Below, piece after piece: positions 11,339 to 20,823 of a stretch of 64,000 nucleotides of DNA. Source of the stretch: Cladochytrium replicatum. Its lineage: Eukaryota > Chytridiomycota > Chytridiomycetes > Cladochytriales > Cladochytriaceae. The stretch covers positions 1 through 64,000 of the forward strand of contig JAHLKD010000136.1 in NCBI GenBank assembly GCA_025526935.1, written 5' to 3'. The notes beneath the pieces were generated by a model that saw nothing but the letters and a program-made list of their open reading frames with translations, ran no database searches and had not been told where the DNA came from. The position numbers and the translations under genes are program-made. Positions within the stretch are counted from its first letter, which is position 1. Every line of letters begins with the position of its first letter.

Positions 11339-14238
11339 TGTGGACTTTTTGTTCTGGAACTTTCAACTGTAGAGGTTTGCCTCTGGATTTTTCAGATTTA
11401 CTTGCTTGGCTTGTTACTCATCAGCTTGATTTTTTAGTTTTAACAGAAACTCTCAGAGCACCGGTGATCGTGTAACTAATGCCCGTGCCAGAGCACTTCT
11501 TCCTTTTTTTTTAGGCCCACTCACTTTCATTGGTTGTCCCAGCTTCTTCTTCAGCTCGTCACCCAACTTTTCGTTCCCACTTAGGGAGTTCAATTATTGA
11601 TTTGTTTTTTGCTTCTACTTATGTGACAGCTTCCTCTTATTTAGTGCATGATCAACCCCAGTCTATGGCTCCCCATCCTTCAGACCATTTTGCAGTGACC
11701 TGTGGATTTTCTTTAGCTGGCCCAGATCCTCAGGCCACTGTGCCTCCTCCTCTACTTTCTTGGAATCTCCGATTGTTAAAGGATGAAGTTATTCATAAGT
11801 CCCACGGAGAAACTGCTAAGATTCTGCTTCCTCCAACATCAGAGGCGCTAACAGCAGCATTGGAACCACTTCAGGTCCCTGTGGGAACTTCTATTTCTCG
11901 TCCAGTGGCCCAGGGAGCAATTGATTCCGCATTTCAAATTATAGTTGATTTTGTTGAGGCAGCAGCAGTTCTGACAGTGGGAACACCAACACCTCGTCAT
12001 AGAGCACCAGCAACCACTTCTCTGCCCCCTGAGATTGCTTTGTTGCGTAGTAAGGCTCATTCAGCATTCCGTGACTATTATTCCCTCTTGCACCACAATT
12101 CTTCTGACCCTCTTCTTCCTTTTCTAAGAACTCGCCAACATGATAGTCACAAAGCATTCAAATCAGCTCTGAGATCACACAGGCGTAAGACAAAAGCAAG
12201 TTTTTTTGATGACCCTAGTTCTTCATCAGTGCCTTCTCTTCTGAAACATGTGTCTCATGCGCGGCGCTGTGCTAACTTTCGTACTTCAGCTAATGGTTTA
12301 GATTTCGATCCTCAGTCTTTAGCCAATATGCTGATCATTCTGCTAGTGTCTATAATGCTCAGGCTGCTGACCCGGTTTCACCTTCTATTGTTCTATTGTT
12401 CTGTGTGATTTTCAGCTGCCATTGGATGTTCAAGCTTTTGTTCTAGCTATTAGGGACTGCCCTTTGGGGACTGCCCTTTGGGGACTGCCCTTTGGGGACT
12501 GCCCTTTGGGGACTGCCCTTTGGGGACTGCCCTTTGGAGTCTGCCCCGGGTCATGATCGCCTGCCTGCAGAACTTTATCGCCCAATTTCAGCTATTCTTG
12601 CTCCATTGTTCTTGCAGCTTTCTCAGTCCATTTTTCGCAGTAGTCTTACACCCACTTCATGGAATCTTGGGCTTTTACACCCAGTTTGGAAGCAACGTGG
12701 TAAGCTTGGTGACATTACTAATTATCGCCCCATTACTCTTTCATGTGTTGCCTGAAAAATTTTTGAGCGAGCTTTGTTCCCACATCTTTATTCTGCTATC
12801 ACGTCTCAATGCCCACTTGATGCTGCCCAAGCGGGATTTCAGTCACACCGCTCGGGAATAGAATGTGTTTTTGGTCTTCAGGCATGTATCTCCCGTGCGT
12901 CTAATGCCAAGGTTCCTTGGGTTGCTGGTTTTTTAGATATTCAAGCAGCTTATGACACCACAAATCGTGCAATTCTTTGGGCTGAGCTTCTTTCTAGGGG
13001 AGTACCATTGCCATTTGTTTTTGTTTCGAAGTCTCCGTTTGATTTTTGTTCTTCCAGAGTGGTTGTTGCAAATTGTTTTTCAGATGCTTTTGATTTGTTT
13101 AGATGTTTGTTTCAAGGTTCTGTTTTCAGTCCACTTCTCTATATCACTTTTCTTGATCCTCTACCTGGGTTCCTCCAACCATTTGCCCCACCTATAACAC
13201 TCTTTCATCCTGCCAAACCACAATATAATTCTTTTTAATTTGCAGATGATTTGGCCTTGTTTGCACTTACTTTGGATGCTATGCAGGTTCTTCTCTCTGT
13301 TTGTGACCAGTTTGCCCAAGCTCGGAGTTTTTCTTTTGCTCCTTTGAAGTCTGTGATCCTCACAAGAATTCCCATTCCTGCTAATTTGCCTTTGCTTCTT
13401 CATGGTCAAACTCTGCCTGTCAAGCCTTCATTTCGTTATCTGGGTTGCTTTTCTGGAGATACTGGATTTGATGTTTCACTGACTATTTCCCATCGATTAT
13501 TCACCAAAGTTTGTGTCGATTTCTTCGCCGTTCATTTTCCACTTCAATTGCTGGGGTTTTGCTGTTTTTTAAGTTTCCTGACCTTCAGTTTCGGCTTCAA
13601 TATCTGCAGTTTCAGATGTTTCAACGTTTGCTGGATGATGATGCCCTTATATGGTTCACTCTATGTTGTCATTCTTTCTTCACCAGGGAAAGCACTTTCG
13701 CTGTTCTTCTGTCCCTTTCAACAATCACTTCCTCTTCCCAGCTGCAAATGTTGTAGTTCCCAAACTGTCTGATGTTATCGCAAATCACTTTCACCAAGTA
13801 GCATCATCTGGCTATGGTTCTATAGCTGCTAGCTTTGCTCCCCTTGCATCTGCACACCCTCATGCGCTAGCAATTGCTCCTCCATGCTTCCCTATTTTGT
13901 CAATCTTGAGGCTTCTGCAGTATCGTGTTGGATGTTTGTTTTATCACCCCCGCAAGCAGTGTTGTCGCTGCCGCACTGCAACTCTCTCTAGATCTCATGT
14001 TTCAGAATGTTTGCGTCTTGACCTATTGTTGCCTCCTGTTCCTGTTCCTGTTTTACAACTTCCGCTTGATGTTGCAATTGATAGCCTTCGTCCACTTCGC
14101 ATTGTCAACCCAGCGAATCTTGCACCATGGTATCTAGTTTTTCGTTGTCTCCATAAGATTTGGCTTCACTGTATGGGTCTGCCATTAGAAGTTTCTCCGC
14201 CAGACTCCCTCTTTGGCCCTGCATTTGTGGATCGTTAA
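11338..14238 (+). pseudogene. LINE C ORF2 (endonuclease-reverse transcriptase), degenerate
   Basis: It begins at the ATG 11338-11340 with FNCRG and LVLTET of an APE endonuclease. The frame then breaks near 11475 with loss of the middle of the domain, and resumes with HPTFRSHLGSSIIDLFF and PSDHFAV (11530-11720). Reverse-transcriptase blocks follow: DRLPAELY, YRPITL, AGFQSHRSGIECVF, FLDIQAAYD, CLFQGSVFSPLL and FADDLALF, with frameshifts at about 12340, 12755 and 13560 and a TAA directly before FADD (13238). The C-terminal knuckle region (CCRCRT..SRSHVSEC) lies near 13960. A six-fold 14-bp repeat is inserted at 12453-12536. It cannot make an active protein. Confidence 0.88.
12453..12536 (+). repeat. 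14-bp minisatellite x6 in LINE C ORF2
   Basis: Six perfect copies of GGGACTGCCCTTTG (84 bp) lie just upstream of the conserved SAPG.(D/N)..PAEL block of the reverse transcriptase. Although the unit is 14 bp, six units total a multiple of three. Confidence 0.95.
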
Positions 14239-14473
14239 CGTTTTCTTTTCTCATTATTTATTACTCACCTGTTTTTTTGGCACCTTAGCAGTATCTGACA
14301 GGTAGCCACAGGTATGAGTTTACATTCTCTGTTTTGCTTTGTTGCTTTTCCTTATGCTGCGCGCGCTTCCCTATGTGCTGGTCCATGACCATCTTGTAAG
14401 GCACTTTGGGTGTTGTTTTTTGTTATGCATTGTATGTGCAAATAAAAAAATAATATTGGTAAAAAAATACAGC

Positions 14474-15243
14474 TCTGTACGAAAAGCTTTGACATGCTCA
14501 CGCGATAGCCAGTCATGCTCAAAGGGACAATACTCAACTAAAACAGGATCAGGATCATCACAGGAAGAACCAGCTAAAAATTGCTTATGAGCAAGCAAGG
14601 AGCTCCGTCGCAGGCCAATAGATGCGGCGGCAAGAATGGCAGAGCAGGGGGACGATGAATCAAATCGGGAGGGCCAATAATACAAGCAGTGCACAAAGTA
14701 ACAAAGGACAAAATAGCACAGCTAGTGCAGAATCAATACATCCCTGTGCAACATCTACAGACAATTGGCCAAGGGCGGGAGCTTCTAAAATTGGGCTGAA
14801 TCAATACATCCCTGTGCAACATCCACAGACAATTGGCCAAGGGCGGGAGCTTCTAAAATTGGACTGAGTGCAGCATTGACATCAGCAATAGTGGGATCAA
14901 AAAACAAATGGCCCACATCCTCAAATTGCTTGAAAGACAGCAGGGTCCCGCAACAGGTGAGCAGCCCAACGCTTGTGGGGGGGAGCAGCAGAGGGAGCGC
15001 CAGCATTGGGAGGAGCAAAACAAAAACAGCTGTAACAGGAAAATGGTCAGAAGCCCAGTGCATAAACTCGCTGTCTTCAAGACGACTATGAATTATGTAA
15101 GAAATAGGATCACATTGAAGCAAAGGATTGGCAAATAACAAATCAATAATTGAGTCAAATAACCTGCCGCTACAATTTGAAAAATGATCACAAGTAGGCA
15201 AAAACGCAAATGCAATTTGGAAAAATAATAAATATAAATTTGC
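14474..15243 (-). mobile_element. LINE fragment D (ORF2 endonuclease region)
   Basis: This minus-strand fragment is homologous to about 17620-18360 of LINE B, covering the end of the endonuclease domain and the linker: IIDLLFANPLLQCDPISYI and WASDHFPVTAVF are recognisable. It carries small deletions, frameshifts and a 68-bp tandem duplication. It is more diverged from B than A is. The poly-A end of LINE B abuts its right side. Confidence 0.8.
14731..14866. repeat. 68-bp tandem duplication in LINE fragment D
   Basis: Two adjacent 68-bp units start with AATCAATACATCCCTGTGCA and differ at only a few positions. LINE B has one copy of the corresponding sequence, so the duplication arose in this fragment. 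Confidence 0.85.
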
Positions 15244-15420
15244 AATCAAATTAATTATTTTATTTTTTTTTTTTTTTGAACTTCATAATATGTATTTATT
15301 GTCCAACCAATACATATCACCCGCTGGTGCAAAATCCAAATACAAGTGTAAAAATACACGTAAATTGGCAGCACATGGGGAGCCGTGCGAGCCGTAGGAA
15401 AAGTAAAATGTTTCAAAACA

Positions 15421-18400
15421 CTAAGGCATATCCAAATCAACAAAAGCAGACAAGATACAATCAGGAGCTGGAGACAAAACTAACTCATAACCAAGACAGT
15501 TTGACCAAATGCGGTTAAGTGCACGAAGAACAAGAACCCACTGGGAAAAAGCAGGGGAAGGATAAAAAGGCCGTGGTGAAAGCATATCAATTGCAATGTC
15601 AAGAGGTAGGCGGGGATCGTCAGGCGGGCCTAAATCAAAACTAGCAGACAAACTAGCACGCAAATGTAGACACACAGAGACATGGGCACGCGACACTTCA
15701 GGGGCATCATGACAGTTCCTACAATAAGGTCGGGGGTTTGGAAACAGGCAGCCAAGCCGATATAGCAGGAACAAACGAAGACATACTGTTGGGAGATGTT
15801 GGTGTGGGGGTAGCAACAAAGGGTGGCGAAGTTTCAAATTGCGGACAGGGGCAAACGAAACTGCAATTGGTCCATTATGCGCAACAGCTAAAGACTGAAA
15901 ATGCAACATCAACGGATGAAGTGGGAGCACAACAGGCATAGGAACAATGAGATCATTGTGACAAGCGGAAAAATAAGGAGATGAACCATAACCGACTGGA
16001 GATGACCGATAGAATTGCAACACAGCAGCTGGTAACAGAGGGCTGGAATCACTAGACCAGCGAGCAAACATACGTGCCTGAAGGTACTTCAGCCTGAACT
16101 CAAAAGTAGGAATTTGCGCTAACAGCAACAAACCAACACGCGAAGTGGTATGGGCTATCGAAAACAGACGACACAGTGCATGATAACAAAAACGCTCGAG
16201 TACCTGAAGCTGAGCAGTGGAAGGCCGAATAAGTGCTAAACCAAACTCAAGTGAAGGTCTAATAAAAGACAAAAACAACAACCTGGCAACACGAGGAGCA
16301 GACCCACCAAAGTAAGAGACATAAGGTGCAAAAAGATACAATGAGGCACGAGCTTTCTCTAAGCGATGATCAATAGTTGCAGCAAGATCAAACCCTGCAA
16401 TAGTAAAATAGTGACCAAGGTATCTAAATGAAACCTTGACAGGGAGGGCAGAGCCATGAAGCTTCAAGGGGGTGGGTAACCGTTGAGAAGATAACACAGC
16501 ACACTTTGAAGGTGAAAACACAAAATGAGAAGCTAAAGCAAAATCTTCACAAATTTTCAATGCACGTTGGGCTTGCTCAGGGGTGGCAGAAAACAAAGCT
16601 ATGTCATCAGCAAAAAACAACGAATTGAAAACAGGAGTGTTATAAGAAAACCTAGCAAGATGAGAAGATTCACGACGAAGGAGCTGTGCTAAAGGATTGA
16701 TGAAAACTGAGTACAAGAACGGAGACAAAACAGAACCTTGAAAAAGACCTCGTGGAAGCGAAAACAAATCAGAAGAACGATTCTCTATAACAACCTGAGA
16801 AGAACAACGATCAAACATACTCATCAAAACAGAGATCAAACGGTTTGGAATTCTGGGAAATTGACGAAGACGTTCCCACAAAAGAGGCCTATGCACAGTA
16901 TCATACGCTGCTTTAATATCTAAGAAAGTAACACAATAAGGCAGAGCAGTGCGGGAAGCCCGTCGAAGGGTAGCATCTAATGCAAAAACACACTCAACAC
17001 CTGAACGATTGGCCTGGAAACCAGCTTGGGCGGGATCAAGTTTACCAACATGAGCTACAAGCATAGGAAGCAGGGTACGCTCAAAGATTTTTCTATCAAC
17101 ATTGGTTAAAGTAATGGGGCGGTACTGACTAATATCACCAATGGAGCCCTTATTCTTCCAAACAGGTAACAACAAGCCAGCATTCCAGGCAGAGGGCGAC
17201 AAACCTGAACGGAAAATAGCGTTTGAAAGTTGAACAAAAAGGATAGCAACATCAGAAGCTAACGGCTTAAATAACTCAGCTGGAATATGGTTTGGGCCAG
17301 GAGCAGAGTTGTTTGGGGAAGAACGAATAGCACAAACAAAGTCACTAACACTAACTGACACAGAATCATTCAGCGCATGTAGACGAACGTGTTCTGCACT
17401 GGCAGAGGATTGTGCAAACTGAGTCTGATAAACGGAGGCAAAGTGATTGCGATAATGAGATAAAGAGGCAGGATCAGACAATAAACCACTTGCAGCTGAG
17501 CGCCGTTGATGACACCTACGCGCGGTGGAAAGAACTTTGCTAACCTCGGTTAAAGAACTAGGAGAAGAACTAAACATATTGTCGCCAGAAGCCTCTCGAG
17601 CTCGCTGAGAAAGAGACCAAGTACGAAAAGCTTTGACACGCTCACGCGATAGCCGGTCACGCTCCAAGCGGCAATACTCAACTAAACCAGGATCAGGATC
17701 ATCACAGGAAGAAACAGATAAATAGTGCTTATGAGCAAGTAAGTAGCTCCGTCGCAAGGCCACTAAATGCGGCGGCAACAATGGCAGGGCAGGGCGACGG
17801 CGAACTAAACTGGGGGGTCCAATGACACAAGCAGCACATGAAGTAACAAAGGACAAAATAATATCCAATGCAGAGTCAATACATCCCTGTGCAACATCCA
17901 CAGACATTTGGGCAAAGGCGGGAGCTTCTAAAATTGGACTGAGTGCAGCATTGACATCAGCAAGGGTGGGATCAAAAAACAAATGTCCCACATCCTCCAT
18001 TGCTTGAAAGACAGCAGGTTCACGCAACAGATGAGCAGCCCAGCGCTTGTGGGGGGGTGCAGCAGAGGGAGCGCTGGCATTGGGAGGAGCAAAAGAAAAA
18101 ACAGCTGTAACCGGAAAATGGTCAGAAGCCCAAGGCATAAACTCGCCGTCGGCTAGACGACTATGAACTATGTAAGAAATAGGATCACATTGAAGCAGAG
18201 GATTGACAAACAACAAATCGATAATGGAGTCACCATTGCGAGAAGAAAATGTGGGGTTATGACAGGAAGGGTGCTTAACTAGAGAGAAACTAGCGGCAGA
18301 AATAAATTGCTCAAACAACCTACCCCTACGATTTGAAGAATGATCACCAGTAGCTAAAAAACGGGCATTGAAATCGCCCAACAAAAGAACAGGGCACGGA

Positions 18401-18801
18401 GACGACGGGACATGTTGAGGAAGTGAAGCAATAAACTCTTCAAGGAAGGGGTCCTGAGCAATACCACACGGAGGCAAATAATACCCTCCAACCAAAAGCC
18501 TACGAAATGTAAACCATAGAGAGGTGCCACCATAACTAGAAACGAGACAGAAATCAGAAGCTCTACAAAGACTGCGATTGATCAAGACTCCCACACCAGC
18601 CCGTCGTGTACCCGATGACCCAGGAGAAAAACGAGTGTCAAAAATCAAATCTGGAGAAGGCAGCGGGTCTAAAGGAAAAAGGTGTGTTTCAGTCAGGAGC
18701 AGAAAAACAATGTGATTTGCGCGCATAAAACGAAACAGTGAATCAAGAACTCCAAAGCTCAAATTGCGACAATTGAAGGTACCAACTCGAACACTAATCA
18801 T
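15421..18801 (-). CDS. LINE B ORF2: endonuclease / reverse transcriptase polyprotein, 1126 aa
   Basis: The APE-like endonuclease occupies about residues 1-230: FNCRN near residue 9, TETH, LLLGDFNA and the catalytic SDH in SDHFPV. It would nick the target. The reverse transcriptase lies at about 500-800: YRPITL, AGFQANRSGVECVF, FLDIKAAYD, GLFQGSVLSP and the catalytic FADD near residue 730; it copies the element RNA at the nick. A C-x2-C-x9-H-x3-C knuckle near residue 1030 is typical of LINE C-termini. No RNase H domain was recognised. The ATG overlaps the ORF1 stop as ATGA (18798-18801), suggesting translation by termination-reinitiation. The frame has no defects. Confidence 0.95.
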   Translation of the reverse strand: MISVRVGTFNCRNLSFGVLDSLFRFMRANHIVFLLLTETHLFPLDPLPSPDLIFDTRFSPGSSGTRRAGVGVLINRSLCRASDFCLVSSYGGTSLWFTFRRLLVGGYYLPPCGIAQDPFLEEFIASLPQHVPSSPCPVLLLGDFNARFLATGDHSSNRRGRLFEQFISAASFSLVKHPSCHNPTFSSRNGDSIIDLLFVNPLLQCDPISYIVHSRLADGEFMPWASDHFPVTAVFSFAPPNASAPSAAPPHKRWAAHLLREPAVFQAMEDVGHLFFDPTLADVNAALSPILEAPAFAQMSVDVAQGCIDSALDIILSFVTSCAACVIGPPSLVRRRPALPLLPPHLVALRRSYLLAHKHYLSVSSCDDPDPGLVEYCRLERDRLSRERVKAFRTWSLSQRAREASGDNMFSSSPSSLTEVSKVLSTARRCHQRRSAASGLLSDPASLSHYRNHFASVYQTQFAQSSASAEHVRLHALNDSVSVSVSDFVCAIRSSPNNSAPGPNHIPAELFKPLASDVAILFVQLSNAIFRSGLSPSAWNAGLLLPVWKNKGSIGDISQYRPITLTNVDRKIFERTLLPMLVAHVGKLDPAQAGFQANRSGVECVFALDATLRRASRTALPYCVTFLDIKAAYDTVHRPLLWERLRQFPRIPNRLISVLMSMFDRCSSQVVIENRSSDLFSLPRGLFQGSVLSPFLYSVFINPLAQLLRRESSHLARFSYNTPVFNSLFFADDIALFSATPEQAQRALKICEDFALASHFVFSPSKCAVLSSQRLPTPLKLHGSALPVKVSFRYLGHYFTIAGFDLAATIDHRLEKARASLYLFAPYVSYFGGSAPRVARLLFLSFIRPSLEFGLALIRPSTAQLQVLERFCYHALCRLFSIAHTTSRVGLLLLAQIPTFEFRLKYLQARMFARWSSDSSPLLPAAVLQFYRSSPVGYGSSPYFSACHNDLIVPMPVVLPLHPLMLHFQSLAVAHNGPIAVSFAPVRNLKLRHPLLLPPHQHLPTVCLRLFLLYRLGCLFPNPRPYCRNCHDAPEVSRAHVSVCLHLRASLSASFDLGPPDDPRLPLDIAIDMLSPRPFYPSPAFSQWVLVLRALNRIWSNCLGYELVLSPAPDCILSAFVDLDMP

Positions 18802-20195
18802 TGACGAAGATGGGTTGAGCGAGGCTGACGCGCAATCCCGCGGGCACTGTCCAGCACAGTTTCCTGAGCATCCATGGGGAGCTGACCACGGACATACAGG
18901 AAAATAGCAGGATCAGTAACTGAACTGAGGATATGTGCATATCTCTTGTGGACAACTTCCCTGACCGCAGCCTCCCGCTGCTCCAAAGGCAGAGTAGAGG
19001 CTCGGCGAAGAAAGTCAGGGTTTGATTCGTCAGTGGAAGCTTCCTGGGTGGAGAAGTGCGCACGGAGAGCAATTGCGGTTGAGCGAATACAGATAAAGGA
19101 AGCAATGTTGCGACCAACGAAACTGATGTGGCGGATACCACGCACCACCTCATCGCCCAAGAGAGCCCTCAGCATGGTCCGCACAAAGCCGAGCCGCTGT
19201 CTCATGATGTCCTTGATGTACACAGTGGTCAAATCATCCACACGGGCCTGAAGATCAGCAGGTGGGGAGACCAGCAGCGGAGAGGTCGGAGGATAGAATA
19301 CGACAGGCCGAGGGCCACAAAGGCTGACATTCGAAGTGGGGTCACGACCAGCAAGGGCAGTCCTGACAGCTTCTGTACGAGATTCAGCACTCAGTGTGGG
19401 GAGACTCTCAAGCACACGGGCACGGGCATTGGCAGCAGCAGCGGCATAAGTGCGTGGACCACGAGGTCCACGTGGGGCAGGTCGACTAGACGGGGGGCGA
19501 GGGCCAGGAGCACCAGAGTTCCCAAGATCGTCCTGAATTGGAGGATTACCATGCAGTTGTCTAGGGGGAAGGCACACAGGCGCAGCCACATCATCATGGC
19601 GGGAGACTGGGGCAACTGGAGGTGAAGGCGAAGGCAGCGGCCTCCCAAAGCGACCCACCAGATCCTCGGCCATATCACGACAAACACTAAAAAATTCAGC
19701 AGGAGTGTCCCTCGGCAAATGTGCAAGCATAGGATCCAGCATCGCCAACGGATCAAAGGTTGCACAAACAGATCGCATCTGAGTGAGAACGACACGGAGA
19801 TCGGCCAGAGATGCAACACTCGAGGGAGCAGCCACAGCAGCAAGAACCCGGACACCCGGCAGATGTGATCGGGAACGAGAACGGGAGCGACCACGGGGCA
19901 ATTCATGTTCAGCAGGTCTTTTGGCGCGTCGGTCACGTGATCTGAAGTCACGTGATTCGGCATTTTCATCCTCCCCCATATTCACATCATCGGCCCAGTG
20001 AATTGGAGAGGCAGGAGCGGAGAATGGAAGCTGTGGAGCGGAATTTTCAACAGAGGAGGCACGGGGGTGCGAACGGGCCTCAAAAATCACGGTGCCACCA
20101 GAAAGTCCATCAGGGGGCACAGCGGGGGGTGCGGCGGGCGGCGCGGCATGCGGCGCATCAGGCGGCTGCGCATGCGGAGCGCTGGGAGGCGGCAT
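18798..20195 (-). CDS. LINE B ORF1 protein, 465 aa
   Basis: The start ATG at 20195 lies seven bases after the (CT)n leader. The N-terminal 40 residues are Pro/Ala/His-rich. Residues 80-110 are Arg/Ser/Asp-rich and probably bind RNA. A Pro-rich linker at 170-215 follows. The C-terminal half (about 290-450) is the part conserved among all LINEs here, with GIRHISFVGRN and a final KRYAHILSSVTDPAIF block. I see no CCHC knuckle or clear coiled coil, so it is not a Tad-type gag-like ORF1. The role is inferred to be RNA packaging; the fold is unassigned. Confidence 0.9.
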   Translation of the reverse strand: MPPPSAPHAQPPDAPHAAPPAAPPAVPPDGLSGGTVIFEARSHPRASSVENSAPQLPFSAPASPIHWADDVNMGEDENAESRDFRSRDRRAKRPAEHELPRGRSRSRSRSHLPGVRVLAAVAAPSSVASLADLRVVLTQMRSVCATFDPLAMLDPMLAHLPRDTPAEFFSVCRDMAEDLVGRFGRPLPSPSPPVAPVSRHDDVAAPVCLPPRQLHGNPPIQDDLGNSGAPGPRPPSSRPAPRGPRGPRTYAAAAANARARVLESLPTLSAESRTEAVRTALAGRDPTSNVSLCGPRPVVFYPPTSPLLVSPPADLQARVDDLTTVYIKDIMRQRLGFVRTMLRALLGDEVVRGIRHISFVGRNIASFICIRSTAIALRAHFSTQEASTDESNPDFLRRASTLPLEQREAAVREVVHKRYAHILSSVTDPAIFLYVRGQLPMDAQETVLDSARGIARQPRSTHLRQ

Positions 20196-20201
20196 TGATT
20201 T

Positions 20202-20437
<236 letters not shown>

Positions 20438-20446
20438 ATTACCATA

Positions 20447-20518
20447 GATCCCTTGGCGCAACGGTAGCGCGTCTGACTCCAGATCAGAAGGTTAAGTGTT
20501 CAAATCACTTAGGGGTCA
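20447..20518 (+). tRNA. tRNA-Trp(CCA): tRNA-Trp (anticodon CCA)
   Basis: A 72-nt cloverleaf. Acceptor GATCCCT pairs with AGGGGTC (one G-U). The D stem is GCGC/GCGC, the anticodon arm is TCTGA CTCCAGA TCAGA with anticodon CCA, and the T-arm is AAGTG TTCAAAT CACTT. The discriminator is A. There is no intron. LINE B lies 9 bp upstream in the opposite orientation. Confidence 0.95.
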
Positions 20519-20823
20519 CATGTACTTGAGTAGAAGAGATGTAAAGGAGTTTTCTTGTGTCACGATGATGTATTTACCTAGGTAGTATGGCCCCTCACAA
20601 TATTTATGTGCAAAGTTAAGTTGATCCATTATAATCTTTTTGTCAAGATAATCCTTTTGTCTAGTTAATCTCGCGCCCACCAAGTTGCCACAGTGTATCG
20701 CCGGACTTAAAAATGTTCTATTTCTTTTGCGGTTGCAAACAAAGAAAAATATGCCTAAGAGCCCACTTTTCGTTTCCCGACTTCCCTCGTCCCTTGTTTT
20801 TCTCCTTCTAGCTTGCACGCAGC
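20519..20823. other. Intergenic, no gene seen
   Basis: Between tRNA-Trp and the 3' end of the aminopeptidase gene. Only short unsupported frames are present. It presumably holds the aminopeptidase 3' UTR. Confidence 0.6.

Larger units (their letters stand above)
10361..14470 (+). mobile_element. LINE C, diverged and decayed non-LTR retrotransposon
   Basis: This plus-strand element has the same plan as LINEs A and B (ORF1, overlapping ORF2 start, poly-A-rich tail at about 14440-14470) but low sequence identity. ORF1 is nearly open; ORF2 has an endonuclease deletion, frameshifts and stops. It lies between the broken coiled-coil gene and LINE fragment D. No tRNA gene was seen next to either end. 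Its 5' boundary is uncertain and may lie upstream of 10361. Confidence 0.85.

Noticed and set aside
12478-12861. A protein made of GTALW/GDCPL repeats
   Set aside because: It is a translation of the 14-bp minisatellite in a dead LINE.
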